This document shows positions 46,735 to 55,844 of a stretch of DNA of 64,000 nucleotides, in pieces. A program made the translations under genes and the position numbers. Every line of letters begins with the position of its first letter. The first letter of the stretch is position 1. The stretch spans positions 124,001 through 188,000 of the forward strand of contig NZ_JARQWV010000005.1 in NCBI RefSeq assembly GCF_029543245.1, given 5' to 3'. The DNA is from Caulobacter endophyticus. Its GTDB lineage: Bacteria > Pseudomonadota > Alphaproteobacteria > Caulobacterales > Caulobacteraceae. Below the pieces are notes generated by a model that did no database searches, was not told the origin of the DNA, and saw only the letters and a program-made list of their open reading frames with translations.

Positions 46735-48201
46735 ATGGGGTGGAAGAGCAAGGTCGCGCTGGGCGCGGTCGGGGTGGTCGCGGTGCTGGCCGGGGTGGTG
46801 GTCGTGCGGACCGTCACCTTCAAGCCGCCAGCCCAGGCGGGCGAGGTTGCGCTCGCCGCCGCGCGTCCGTTCGACGCGGCCAGGGCCGCCGCGCACCTGG
46901 GCGAGGCCATCCGCTTCCAGACCGTCAGCCACCAGAACGCCGCCGAAAACGACTTGGCCCAATGGGACGCCCTGCACGCCTGGCTGCAGGCGACCTATCC
47001 CGCCGCCCACAAGGCCATGACCCGCGAGGTCGTCGGCGGTCACGCCCTGATCTACACCTGGAAGGGCTCGGACCCGTCGCTGGCGCCAATCGTGCTGATG
47101 GCCCACCAGGACGTGGTGCCGATCACGCCCGGCACCGAGAAGGACTGGAAGCATCCGCCGTTCGGCGGCGTGGTGGCCGACGGCGCGGTCTGGGGACGCG
47201 GCGCGGTCGACGACAAGGGCTCGCTGATCGGCCTCTTCGAAGCCGTAGACGGCCTGGCGGCCGGCGGCTTTGCGCCCAAGCGCACCGTGATCATCGCCAG
47301 CGGCCATGACGAGGAGGTCGGCGGGGCCGGGGCCCGGGCCGTGGCCGCCACGCTGAAGGCGCGGGGCGTCAAGGCCTGGTTCGTGCTCGACGAGGGCATG
47401 GTGGTGGTGGCCGACAACCCGGTCACCAAGGGGCCGGCCGCGATCATCGGCGTCGCCGAGAAGGGCTATGGCACGCTGAAGGTCACCGCGCCTGCGCCCG
47501 GCGGCCATTCCTCGACCCCGCCGCCGCAGACGGGCGTCACCACCCTGGCCCGCGCCGTGCTGGCCATCGCCGACCATCCCCATCCGATGAAGTTCGAAGG
47601 CCCCGGCGCCGAGATGCTGAAGTCGCTGGCCCCCAGCGCTTCGCCGACGGTGAAGATGGCGGCGGCCAACAGCTGGCTGTTCTCGCCGCTGCTGGTCCAG
47701 CAGACGGCCAGGAGCCCGGCGGGCGCGGCCATGCTGCACACCACCATCGCGCCGACCATGCTGAAGGGCTCGCCCAAGGAGAACGTGCTGCCCCAGGACG
47801 CCACGGCCTGGATCAACTACCGCATCGCACCTGGCGACAACTCCGCCGCCGTCATGGCCCGCGCCAAGGACGCGGTGGGCGACCTGCCGGTGCAACTGGC
47901 CTGGGAGCGCCAGTTGAACGAGCCCTCGCCGGTGTCGTCGACGACCTCGGAAGGCTGGAAGACCCTGGCTTCGCTGGCCGGGAACGAGAGCGGCGCGCCG
48001 GTCGCGCCGGGCCTAGTCATCGCCGCCACCGACAGCCGCTTCATGTCGCCGATCGCCGACGACATCTACCGCTTCCAGCCGATCACCCTGTCGATGGACG
48101 GCACCAAGATGATCCACGGCACCAACGAGCACATGACCCTGGCCAATCTGGAAGAGATGGTGCGGTTCTATCAGCGGCTGGTGGAGACGGCGGGGAAGTA
48201 G
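46735..48201 (+). CDS. Membrane-anchored M20-family peptidase
   Basis: The 488-residue enzyme has an N-terminal membrane helix (about 7-25) and so faces the periplasm. M20 metal sites are in IVLMAHQDVVPI, WGRGAVDDKG and SGHDEEVGGAGA, followed by the dimerisation domain (GGHSSTPPPQTGVTTL). It resembles bacterial relatives of carboxypeptidase S/PM20D1 that cut peptides or N-acyl amino acids. It is apparently monocistronic and ends in a nested terminator hairpin. Confidence 0.92.
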   Translation: MGWKSKVALGAVGVVAVLAGVVVVRTVTFKPPAQAGEVALAAARPFDAARAAAHLGEAIRFQTVSHQNAAENDLAQWDALHAWLQATYPAAHKAMTREVVGGHALIYTWKGSDPSLAPIVLMAHQDVVPITPGTEKDWKHPPFGGVVADGAVWGRGAVDDKGSLIGLFEAVDGLAAGGFAPKRTVIIASGHDEEVGGAGARAVAATLKARGVKAWFVLDEGMVVVADNPVTKGPAAIIGVAEKGYGTLKVTAPAPGGHSSTPPPQTGVTTLARAVLAIADHPHPMKFEGPGAEMLKSLAPSASPTVKMAAANSWLFSPLLVQQTARSPAGAAMLHTTIAPTMLKGSPKENVLPQDATAWINYRIAPGDNSAAVMARAKDAVGDLPVQLAWERQLNEPSPVSSTTSEGWKTLASLAGNESGAPVAPGLVIAATDSRFMSPIADDIYRFQPITLSMDGTKMIHGTNEHMTLANLEEMVRFYQRLVETAGK

Positions 48202-48227
48202 GCGGAGATTGTCTCCTTTCTCCGAGC

Positions 48228-48320
48228 ATCCCCGCGAAGGCGGGGATCCAAGCGGACACGCAGCCAAGCTCAGATTTATCCTGCAAATCAGCTTGGGTCT
48301 CCGCCTTCGCGGGGATTTTT
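48228..48320 (+). terminator. Nested palindrome (family E repeat) acting as terminator
   Basis: Outer 16-base arms ATCCCCGCGAAGGCGG/CCGCCTTCGCGGGGAT enclose inner arms CCAAGCT/AGCTTGG and AGATTT/AAATC. The outer right arm runs into TTTTT. It follows the M20 peptidase stop by 26 bases. Confidence 0.8.
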
Positions 48321-48379
48321 CGGGGGTGTACTGCCTGTCGAGACTTAAAAGGCGCATGGACTGGCGCTAGCATCCGCAC

Positions 48380-48532
48380 ATGCCCGCTGAGGACGACGCC
48401 TCTTCTGAAATCAAAGTTGCCGCCCGCTTGTCCGAGCATGAGCAGGCGCGGCCGAGTGATTTGATCGATTTCCTGGACCGTGCGCCTGAGGTTGCGCCAA
48501 TGGAGGGCGACGCGCTGAACAAGGCGTCGTAA
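48380..48532 (+). CDS. Possible small acidic protein (50 aa)
   Basis: A short frame MPAEDDASSEIKVAARLSEH... ends at TAA 31 bases before the Rieske gene. Its first residues resemble the start of the next protein (MPADDAPAATK), so it may be a decayed duplicate of that start, a leader peptide or a real small protein. No strong ribosome site is present. Low confidence. Confidence 0.35.
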   Translation: MPAEDDASSEIKVAARLSEHEQARPSDLIDFLDRAPEVAPMEGDALNKAS

Positions 48533-48563
48533 GAACCGCCGTTCCTCTCTCCAGTTGACACTC

Positions 48564-49673
48564 ATGCCCGCTGACGACGCTCCCGCCGCGACCAAGACCG
48601 CCAAGGCCCCGCCCGCCAAGTTCGGCAAGGGCTTCCTGTTCGACGCCTGGTACTATGCGGCCCTGTCGCGCGAGGTGAAGACGGGCAAGCTCACCCGCTA
48701 CGAGATCCTGGGCGAGCCGGTGCTGGTCAGCCGGGGCAAGGACGGCAAGGTGTTCGCGATCCGCGACGTCTGCCCGCATCGCGCCGCGCCCCTGTCGGGC
48801 GGCAAGCTGACGCAGGAGGCCGACGGCCGTTCCAGCGTCGAGTGTCCCTATCACGGTTGGCGGTTCGGCTCGGATGGCGTCTGCGCCTCGATCCCGTCGC
48901 TGACCAGCGACCAGAGCCTCGAGGTCTCGCGCATCCGCGTGCGGCGCTATCCGGCGGCCGAGAGCCAGGGGATGGTGTTCGTCTGGATCAGCGCCGACCC
49001 GCGCTTCGACGGCGAACCGCCGGAGCCGCCGCCGGCCTTTCCCGGCGTGGTGGGCGGGCAGGCCAAGATCGTCGACTCGATGATCTTCGAGACCCACATG
49101 GACCACGCGGTGGTCGGCCTGATGGACCCCACCCACGCGCCCTATGTGCACGAGGCCTGGTGGGCGCGCTCGTCCAAGCGCCAGTCGGAAAAGACCAAGG
49201 TCTTCGCGCCCTCGCCGGAGGGCTTCGTCATGCGCCGCCACGGGCGCAGCAAGGCCAACCGCCTCTATGACATCCTCGGCGGCGCGCCGGAGATCGAGAT
49301 CACCTTCCGCCTGCCCGGCTATCGCTGGGAGCACATCGTGGTGGGCAAGCGTCAGGTGCTGGCCCTGACCTGCCTCACGCCGCTGACCGAGACCTCGACC
49401 CGTATCAGCCAGCTGATCTGGTCGGACCATCCGGTGATGGCCTTCCGCGCCCTGATCGCCCCCTTCGCCCGCGAGTTCCTGCGCCAGGACGGCCGCATGG
49501 TGAACCTGCAGAACGAGGGGCTGAAGTACGACCCGGCCCTGATCTGGATCGACGACGCCGACACCCAGGCCAAGTGGTACCAGCAGCTGAAGCGCGAATG
49601 GACGGCCAGCCGCGCCGAGGGCCGGCCGTTCGTCAATCCGGTCAAGGAAACCACGCTGAAGTGGCGCAGCTGA
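48564..49673 (+). CDS. Rieske [2Fe-2S] non-haem iron oxygenase, alpha subunit type
   Basis: The 369-residue protein has a Rieske cluster motif Cys70-Pro-His72 and Cys94-Pro-Tyr-His97. A catalytic domain follows, with iron ligands suggested by THMDHAVVGLMDPTHAPYVHE. This is the single-component terminal oxygenase type related to vanillate demethylase and PaO-like enzymes. No reductase gene is adjacent, so it must borrow electrons. The substrate is unknown. The last 13 bases overlap the next gene. ATG at 48564 has no clear ribosome site; TTG at 48555 is an alternative. Confidence 0.9.
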   Translation: MPADDAPAATKTAKAPPAKFGKGFLFDAWYYAALSREVKTGKLTRYEILGEPVLVSRGKDGKVFAIRDVCPHRAAPLSGGKLTQEADGRSSVECPYHGWRFGSDGVCASIPSLTSDQSLEVSRIRVRRYPAAESQGMVFVWISADPRFDGEPPEPPPAFPGVVGGQAKIVDSMIFETHMDHAVVGLMDPTHAPYVHEAWWARSSKRQSEKTKVFAPSPEGFVMRRHGRSKANRLYDILGGAPEIEITFRLPGYRWEHIVVGKRQVLALTCLTPLTETSTRISQLIWSDHPVMAFRALIAPFAREFLRQDGRMVNLQNEGLKYDPALIWIDDADTQAKWYQQLKREWTASRAEGRPFVNPVKETTLKWRS

Positions 49674-49927
49674 GCGGCTCGCTCAACGTCCATCTGGGCG
49701 ACGAATACGATCGCGACCTGCGCGCGGCGCTGCTGAACGCGTTGCTGGAAAGCGGCGCGACCCTGAAGGACCGCTGGCAGGGTGTGGGCGGCTCGCAGGA
49801 CGTTTCCCAGGAGGAATGGGAAACCGCCGACGGCGTCGTGGTGGTCGAGGCCGAGACCTATGTCGGCCTGTCGATCCAGGGACCGGAAGCGGCGGTGACG
49901 CCTGTCGTGCGGCGGCTGGGCCGATGA
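49661..49927 (+). CDS. Small protein coupled to the Rieske oxygenase, unknown function
   Basis: This 88-residue soluble protein starts at GTG inside the end of the Rieske gene with AAGGAAA upstream, and its stop overlaps the next ATG. It reads SGSLNVHLGDEYDRDLRAAL...VVEAETYVGLSIQG. I do not recognise the family. The coupling on both sides supports a real gene. Confidence 0.75.
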   Translation: MAQLSGSLNVHLGDEYDRDLRAALLNALLESGATLKDRWQGVGGSQDVSQEEWETADGVVVVEAETYVGLSIQGPEAAVTPVVRRLGR

Positions 49928-50427
49928 GGCGCGCCGGGCGACGGCTCGCGCAGGTGCTGACGATTTTGCCAGACGCGGCAGGCTGGCGGTGGTGCGCCTT
50001 GACCGCCGTGGTCTGCGGCGCGGTGATGGCGGCGATCGGCTTTTCGACCGGCCTCTATCGCCTGACCGAGACCGCGCCCGGTTTGATGATCCGCCTGCTG
50101 ATCGTGTGGATCGTGCCGGCCGTGGGCGAGGAGATCCCGTTTCGCGGCCTGCTGCTGCCCGGCCGCGACGAGACCAGGCGGCCCTGGCTGTGGGTCGCCG
50201 TCTCGACCGCGCTCTATGTCGCCTGGCATCCCTTCGAGACCCTGACCTTCCTGCCGCACGCGACGACGTTCCTGCGCTGGGATTTCCTGCTGTGCACGGC
50301 GATCCTGGGTCTGGCCTGCGCCCTGATGCGCCTGCGCACCGGTTCGCTGTGGCCGGCGGTGCTGCTGCACGGTGGCTTCGTGGTGGTGTGGCAGACCTGG
50401 CTGGGCGGGGTCAGCGCGCTGGGGTGA
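49924..50427 (+). CDS. CPBP-family intramembrane metalloprotease
   Basis: The 167-residue membrane protein has the CAAX-protease/bacteriocin-processing motifs: Glu69-Glu70-xxx-Arg74 (VGEEIPFRG), a histidine in YVAWHPFETLTF and LLHGGF in the last helix. It should be an inner-membrane protease or a substrate-binding relative. It is the third gene of the Rieske operon (ATGA overlap), an unusual partner for an oxygenase. Confidence 0.88.
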   Translation: MRRAGRRLAQVLTILPDAAGWRWCALTAVVCGAVMAAIGFSTGLYRLTETAPGLMIRLLIVWIVPAVGEEIPFRGLLLPGRDETRRPWLWVAVSTALYVAWHPFETLTFLPHATTFLRWDFLLCTAILGLACALMRLRTGSLWPAVLLHGGFVVVWQTWLGGVSALG

Positions 50428-50448
50428 ACGAGCCTCCCCCAAACGCGC

Positions 50449-50482
50449 GAAAAGCCCGCCTGGTCGGGGGACCAGGCGGGCT
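50449..50482 (-). terminator. Rho-independent terminator for the SH3 protein gene
   Basis: A perfect 13-bp stem (AGCCCGCCTGGTC/GACCAGGCGGGCT) with a GGGG loop is followed on the minus strand by TTTT. It lies between convergent genes and may act on both. Confidence 0.85.
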
Positions 50483-50526
50483 CGCACGGGGCGCGCAGGG
50501 GGGACGGGGCGCGCCCCGAACCTCGA

Positions 50527-51099
50527 TTAGGCGCGGTAGACGTAGGCGCTGGAGACGTAGCCGACGCCGACGCCGTTCTGGCCGACCAGGATCCACTGGC
50601 CGTCGCTGGTGCGGCCCAGGGCCTGGAAGGTCTCGCCGGCGACGACCGAGCCGACGCGCTGGCCGCGGGTCGAGGCCGAGGCGCGCAGGTTCAGGGTCGA
50701 GCGGGCGACGTACTTGCCGGTGATCTTGGTCATCGGCGCGGAGTCGACGTTGTGCGAGATCTTGATGCCGTTGCTGGTCTTGTAGGAGCCGCCGACGTCG
50801 TTCGAAGCCTGCTTCTTCTGCATGCTGCAGCCGACGTAGGAACCGGCGCCCGCGCCGACCACGGCGCCGATGGCGGTGCCCGTGCCGCGGTCGTTCTTGG
50901 CCAGGTTCGAGCCGGCGACGGCGCCCAGCAGGCCGCCGATCACGGCGCCCGCTTCCTGCTTCTTGCCCGAGGCGTCGCAGCCGACGACGCCGCCCAGGCG
51001 CTGTTCGACGGCGTTGGCGGCCGGGGCCGAGGCCATGGTGAAGGCGGTGGCGGCGGCGATGGTCAGGCCGATGGTCTTGATCTTGTTGGTCTTGTGCAT
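50527..51099 (-). CDS. Secreted SH3-domain protein with glycine-zipper segment
   Basis: This 190-residue protein has a signal peptide (about 1-29, ending PAANAVEQ). A glycine-zipper helix pair (about 52-92, AGAVIGGLLGAVAGSNLAKN and TAIGAVVGAGAGSYVGC) follows, then a bacterial SH3 domain (about 127-190, YVARSTLNLRASASTRGQRV, VGVGYVSSAYVYRA). Such proteins bind cell-wall peptides or sit in the envelope. It stands alone between two convergent or divergent neighbours. Confidence 0.9.
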   Translation of the reverse strand: MHKTNKIKTIGLTIAAATAFTMASAPAANAVEQRLGGVVGCDASGKKQEAGAVIGGLLGAVAGSNLAKNDRGTGTAIGAVVGAGAGSYVGCSMQKKQASNDVGGSYKTSNGIKISHNVDSAPMTKITGKYVARSTLNLRASASTRGQRVGSVVAGETFQALGRTSDGQWILVGQNGVGVGYVSSAYVYRA

Positions 51100-51350
51100 G
51101 GCGGTGGTCTTTCGTCCCGTATGATTTGTTCGGAGCCGTCGGCCCCGTGAGACGCACCATCGCAGGCCGAAGCTGAACCGAGCCGTCAGGCCGTTCGACA
51201 GAATTCGTTCATGTTGGAATTTTTTCGAAACACCGCGCGCATGGCCTCGAAAGTCGTGGTGCGCAAATGCACAACCAGCGAGGGTGTTTCGGGGGTAGGA
51301 TGCCTCGATGGCGCGGCATGCAACACCGCGTCGGGGAAGGGGACCGACCC

Positions 51351-52766
51351 ATGAGGAAGATCGCGATCGCGACGGCCGCCGCCGTCGCCCTGGGCGCCGG
51401 ACTGGCCGGCTGCGGCAAGACGCCCGAAGCGCCGCCCAAGACCGAGGCGCTGCTGGACGTGGCCGTCATCACGCCGGTGCCGCTGCCGACCACGGCCGAC
51501 TATCCGGTGGCCGCCGCCACCATCAACGGATGGATCGCCAACGCCGACACCGCCGCGATGCGCAACCACGCCTGGCAGCTCTGGCAGGCCATGGCCCAGC
51601 CGTCCGGCCAGTCGTTCAACGGCCAGTCGCTGCCGATCTGGGAAACCTGGGCCGGCACCAACGACATCTTCCCGCCCGCGCCGGCGGCCGGAACCGTGGC
51701 GGCCGCCGCCACCACGACGGTGGCTCAGCGCGTGGCCGCGCCGCGCAAGCTGCGCGTCTTCCAGCAGCCCAACCAGTTCCACCACGGCCGTGGCGGCATC
51801 ACGCCGACCAAGTTCGACACCACGGTGACATCGTTCAACAAGTTCAGCCCCGAAGCGGCGGCCTTCCTCGACGCCTCGCATCCGGGGCCGGGCGGCGTGT
51901 CGTACCGCTACTCCAGCACCTCGGACATGCAGAAGCTGAACACCTCGTGGCCGGCGGGCACGACCCCGCAGAACCGGGGCGTGCAGGAGTTCCCGGTGCG
52001 CGGTCTCGAGCTGAAGCCGGTGTTCGGCCTGGTCCACGCCAGCGGCCTGACCCCGCAACCGCTGTGGCAGGGGCCGGCGGCCTCGACCAACGCCCAGAAC
52101 CCCGAGCCCCAGACCTGGACCACCTGCGTGCTCGTCGCGCCGACCGGCCAGGGCCCGGTGCGCCCGGCCACCCCGCGCGAGATCGCCAGCATCCGCAACC
52201 CGGGCGCCTGCAAGACCTTCCTGTGGGCCCCGATGAGCACCTTCTACTCGGTCAAGCTCAGCGCCGCCGAGGCTGCGGACTACAACACCGCCAACGGCCT
52301 GACCGGCGCCAACGCGGCCGCGGCCGGCGACTTCGCCGTGCTGCAGGCCATGCATGTCAACAGCAAGGAAATCCCGTTCTGGACCTGGCAGACCTTCTGG
52401 TGGCAGCCGGGCGCCGACACGCCGAACGGCTTCCCGGGCAGCAAGCAGGGCCAGCCGGCCAGCCTGACGGGGCCGTGGACCAACTACGCCACCTGCACGG
52501 CCTATGACCAGACGACCACCCAAGGCGGCTCGACCATGACCGTCTGCTTCAACCCCTATCTGGAGACCAGCACCGGCATCCCGGCCGGCATCACCTCCAA
52601 CTGCATGAGCTGCCACGGCGTGGCCGTGATCACGGCCGGCAATGCGCCCTATCCGGCCGACTACAAGAAGCCGATCGCGTTCTTCAGCGACCCGCTCTAC
52701 TTCACGACCAGCAACACCCACGCCGACTTCTCGTGGGCCCTGGCCAGCAATTCCGACCCGAACTGA
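51351..52766 (+). CDS. Lipoprotein with one haem-c motif near the C-terminus
   Basis: The 471-residue protein has a lipoprotein signal (lipobox LAGC near residue 21) and a long Ala/Pro/Thr-rich body with many aromatic residues (WTWQTFWWQPGAD). A single CMSCH motif lies at about Cys418-His422, so one covalent haem is likely. The heart of the protein is not a family I recognise. It may be an outer-membrane or periplasmic electron carrier or oxidase subunit. GGGGAAGGGG precedes the ATG. Confidence 0.85.
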   Translation: MRKIAIATAAAVALGAGLAGCGKTPEAPPKTEALLDVAVITPVPLPTTADYPVAAATINGWIANADTAAMRNHAWQLWQAMAQPSGQSFNGQSLPIWETWAGTNDIFPPAPAAGTVAAAATTTVAQRVAAPRKLRVFQQPNQFHHGRGGITPTKFDTTVTSFNKFSPEAAAFLDASHPGPGGVSYRYSSTSDMQKLNTSWPAGTTPQNRGVQEFPVRGLELKPVFGLVHASGLTPQPLWQGPAASTNAQNPEPQTWTTCVLVAPTGQGPVRPATPREIASIRNPGACKTFLWAPMSTFYSVKLSAAEAADYNTANGLTGANAAAAGDFAVLQAMHVNSKEIPFWTWQTFWWQPGADTPNGFPGSKQGQPASLTGPWTNYATCTAYDQTTTQGGSTMTVCFNPYLETSTGIPAGITSNCMSCHGVAVITAGNAPYPADYKKPIAFFSDPLYFTTSNTHADFSWALASNSDPN

Positions 52767-52773
52767 CGACACC

Positions 52774-52799
52774 GCGCCCGTCCCTTCGGGGGCGGGCGC
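52774..52799 (+). terminator. Weak terminator hairpin
   Basis: GCGCCCG and CGGGCGC arms enclose TCCCTTCGGGGG, eight bases after the lipoprotein stop. There is no T tract, so it may be Rho-assisted or only protect the RNA end. Confidence 0.4.
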
Positions 52800-52916
52800 G
52801 CGCCCTCCCGATCCCGGCTCCCGCGCAACCGCATGCTGCGTCGCGGCATTGCTCGCAGGTGCGAAAGGGATCACAGTGCCGGAAAACATAAGTACGGCGC
52901 AGGGGAGTTTGAGAGC

Positions 52917-54608
52917 ATGACCGACGCGGTCGCCCAGGAGTCCAAGTCCCTGATCCTGCCGGGCCTGACGGGCCTGCTGCGTGAGGCGGCGACCAGCGCC
53001 CAGACCTTCGTCGCCGAGGCCCGGCCCGCCGTGAAGGCCGCCATCGCCGGCGCCGACGGCAGGATCGACCGCAAGCTCGCCGACGCCCAGCAGCATGCCG
53101 TGCACGGCTTTGGCTGGTACGCAGCCTATGCCGAGCTGATGAATCAGGTCGCCGGCTGGGCCGAGCGGCTGGAGAGCGAGGGGCGTTTCGGCGAGATCGA
53201 GGCCTTGCTGGCCCAGCTGCTGTTCTCCGAATACGCCGCCCAGCTGATCGGCGGCGTGCCGATGAACCAGGGCGAGATCGTCCGTCCCGCCCATCTGGTC
53301 ACCGACCGCGCGGTGATGAACCGTCTGTTCTCGAACGGCATCATGAAGCTGATGGTCGAGGGCGGGACGCAAGCGGTTAAGACCCGCATCGCCCAGCGCC
53401 TGGCCGAGGCGCGCGGTCGCCCGACCCTGGAGCACACCGGTCTCGACGAGACCTTCGAGATGATCCGCGACCAGTTCCACGCCTTCGCCGAGGAGAAGGT
53501 CACGCCTTTCGCCCACGAGTGGCACCTGAAGGACCAGCTGATTCCGATCGAGCTGGTCGAGGAGTTGGGCGAGCTGGGCGTCTTCGGCCTGACCATTCCC
53601 GAAGAGTTCGGCGGCAGCGGCATGGGCAAGACGGCCATGTGCGTGGTGTCCGAAGAGCTGTCGCGGGCCTGGATCGGCGTCGGCTCGCTGGCCACCCGCT
53701 CGGAGATCGCCGGCGAGCTGATCCTGACCGGCGGCACGGACGAGCAGAAGCAGTACTGGCTGCCCAGGATCGCGTCGGCCGAGATCCTGCCGACGGCGGT
53801 GTTCACCGAGCCCAACACCGGTTCGGACCTTGGCTCCCTGCGCACCCGCGCCGTGCTGGAGGGCGACCGTTACGTGGTGACCGGGAACAAGACCTGGATC
53901 ACCCACGCCGCCCGCGCCGACGTCATGACCCTGCTGGTGCGCACCGATCCGGCCACCAGCGACTATCGCGGGCTTTCGATGCTGCTGGCCCCCAAGCCGC
54001 GCGGCGTCGAGGGCGACGACTTCCCGGCCCAGGGCATGAGCGGCGGAGAGATCGGCGTCATCGGCTATCGCGGCATGAAGGAATACGAGCTCGCCTTCGA
54101 CGGCTTTTCCGTGCCCGCCGAGAACCTGCTGGGCGGCGTGCCCGGCCAGGGCTTCAAGCAGCTGATGGCCACCTTCGAGAGCGCCCGCATCCAGACGGCG
54201 GCGCGGGCGGTGGGCGTTGCCCAGGCGGGGCTGGAGGTGGGGCTTTCCTACGCGCTGGACCGCAAGCAGTTCGGTGACGCGATCTTCGCCTTCCCCCGGG
54301 TGCACAACAAGCTGGCCATGATGGCCGCCGAGATCATGGGCGTGCGCCAGCTGACCTATTTCGCCGCCCGCCAGAAGGACGAGGGCAAGCGCTGCGACCT
54401 GGAGGCCGGCATGGCCAAGCTGGTCGCCGCCCGCGTGGCCTGGGCCGCCGCCGACAACGCCCTGCAGATCCACGGCGGCAACGGCTTTGCGATGGAGTAC
54501 GCCGCCAGCCGTCTGCTGGCCGACGCCCGCATCCTCAACATCTTCGAGGGGGCCGGCGAGATCCAGGCCCAGGTCATCGCCCGCCGCCTGCTGGAAGACG
54601 GGAACTAG
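52917..54608 (+). CDS. mcd: (2S)-methylsuccinyl-CoA dehydrogenase (ethylmalonyl-CoA pathway)
   Basis: The 563-residue flavoprotein is an acyl-CoA dehydrogenase (GLTIPEEFGGSGMGKTAMCV, TEPNTGSDLGSLRTRA, AARVAWAAADNALQIHGGNG). Its N-terminal extension of about 170 residues is typical of methylsuccinyl-CoA dehydrogenases. It oxidises methylsuccinyl-CoA to mesaconyl-CoA. With ccrA nearby this fixes the ethylmalonyl-CoA pathway in this organism. GGGGAG lies before the ATG at 52917. Confidence 0.92.
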   Translation: MTDAVAQESKSLILPGLTGLLREAATSAQTFVAEARPAVKAAIAGADGRIDRKLADAQQHAVHGFGWYAAYAELMNQVAGWAERLESEGRFGEIEALLAQLLFSEYAAQLIGGVPMNQGEIVRPAHLVTDRAVMNRLFSNGIMKLMVEGGTQAVKTRIAQRLAEARGRPTLEHTGLDETFEMIRDQFHAFAEEKVTPFAHEWHLKDQLIPIELVEELGELGVFGLTIPEEFGGSGMGKTAMCVVSEELSRAWIGVGSLATRSEIAGELILTGGTDEQKQYWLPRIASAEILPTAVFTEPNTGSDLGSLRTRAVLEGDRYVVTGNKTWITHAARADVMTLLVRTDPATSDYRGLSMLLAPKPRGVEGDDFPAQGMSGGEIGVIGYRGMKEYELAFDGFSVPAENLLGGVPGQGFKQLMATFESARIQTAARAVGVAQAGLEVGLSYALDRKQFGDAIFAFPRVHNKLAMMAAEIMGVRQLTYFAARQKDEGKRCDLEAGMAKLVAARVAWAAADNALQIHGGNGFAMEYAASRLLADARILNIFEGAGEIQAQVIARRLLEDGN

Positions 54609-54797
54609 GCGGCCGCTGAAAGCAAGGGTTGCCAGCGCTGGGGCGTGTCCGTCGCCCGAAGCCTGGTGCGAACGGGGAACTAAGTCGGCCCAGCGACACT
54701 TTGGCTTCGATTGTGCCGCTTGCCGCGATCACCTAGGGTCCCGCCCTGGATGCGCATCGCCTGCCTGGGCGGCCGCCACCGAGGGGAGTTTCGGACA

Positions 54798-55844
54798 GTG
54801 CAGTCGGCTGCCAGCCTCCTGGAGGCTGTGGATTGGGACCATCACCTGCTGGGCCCGCGAGAGGCTTGGCCGGCGCCTCTGAAGCTGGTCGTCAACTCGC
54901 TGCTCGGCTCGCCGGAGTCGATGTATCTGGTCTGGGGGGCCGACCGGACCTTCATGTTCAACGACGCCTATCGGCCGATCCTGGGTCCGCGACTGGAAAC
55001 CGCCCAGGGGGCGCGGTTCGAGGCGCTGTGGGCCGACGCCTGGCCCACCGTCGAGGCCATGTATCTGGCGGCGGAGGCGGGACGAGCCTCGCGCGTCGTC
55101 GATCTCTACATTCCCATGGCCCGCTACGGCGAGCCCGAGGACACCTGGTGGACCTTCTCCTACACGCCCGTGCGCGACGACGACGGGGCGGTGCTGGGCG
55201 TGCTTTGCGTGACCAACGAGACCTCCGACAAGGTGCGGGCCGAGGCCGCGCGCGCCGAGGCCGTGGCCCAGCAGGAGCTGCTGAACCACGAGCTCAGCCA
55301 TCGGGTGAAGAACATCATGTCGATGGTCCAGGCCATCGCCGCCCAGAGCCTGAAGACGGTGGAGGACAAGGGCGCGGTCCGGGCCTTCGAGGATCGCCTG
55401 ATCGCCCTGGGTCACGCCCATGACGTCCTGCTGCAGCACCAGTGGCGGCCGGCGTCCGTGCGCTCGGTGATCGGGCCGATGCTGGCCCTGCACGACGGGC
55501 GAGGGCAGTTCCGCATCGAGGGGCCCGACGTTCTGTTGGCCGCCGACGCCAGCCTGTCGCTGTCGCTGCTGCTGCACGAGCTGGCGACTAACGCCGCCAA
55601 GCACGGGGCCCTGTCGGTCGAGGGCGGCCGGGTGTCGCTGAACTGGGCGATCGAGGGCGACCGGTTCGTGCTCGAATGGCGCGAAGCCGGCGGTCCGCCC
55701 GTCACGCCTCCGGTGCGCAAGGGCTTCGGCTCGCGCCTGATCGCCGCGGGCCTGCGGGCCGCCCGCGAAGCCGAGCTGGTCTATGCCCCGGAGGGCTTTC
55801 CGGCCCGCTTCACCGCCCCGCTGGAGCGGATGACGCGGGACTGA
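54798..55844 (+). CDS. PAS-HWE/HisKA_2-type sensor histidine kinase
   Basis: The 348-residue protein has a PAS-like domain (about 35-145, SMYLVWGADRTFMFNDAYRP). A HWE/HisKA_2 kinase domain follows, with phospho-His168 in ELSHRVKNIMSM and the ATP-binding LLHELATNAAKHGAL. No membrane helix is seen, so it senses a cytosolic signal. I prefer GTG at 54798 (GAGGGGAG nine bases upstream); ATG 54750 is in frame but lacks a site. The 3' end overlaps the convergent S41 gene by 35 bases. No response regulator is adjacent. Confidence 0.9.
   Translation: MQSAASLLEAVDWDHHLLGPREAWPAPLKLVVNSLLGSPESMYLVWGADRTFMFNDAYRPILGPRLETAQGARFEALWADAWPTVEAMYLAAEAGRASRVVDLYIPMARYGEPEDTWWTFSYTPVRDDDGAVLGVLCVTNETSDKVRAEAARAEAVAQQELLNHELSHRVKNIMSMVQAIAAQSLKTVEDKGAVRAFEDRLIALGHAHDVLLQHQWRPASVRSVIGPMLALHDGRGQFRIEGPDVLLAADASLSLSLLLHELATNAAKHGALSVEGGRVSLNWAIEGDRFVLEWREAGGPPVTPPVRKGFGSRLIAAGLRAAREAELVYAPEGFPARFTAPLERMTRD

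Noticed and set aside
51186..54473. A 1095-codon minus-strand frame opposite the lipoprotein and mcd genes
   Set aside because: The plus-strand products are clear families; the antisense product is low-complexity and matches nothing.
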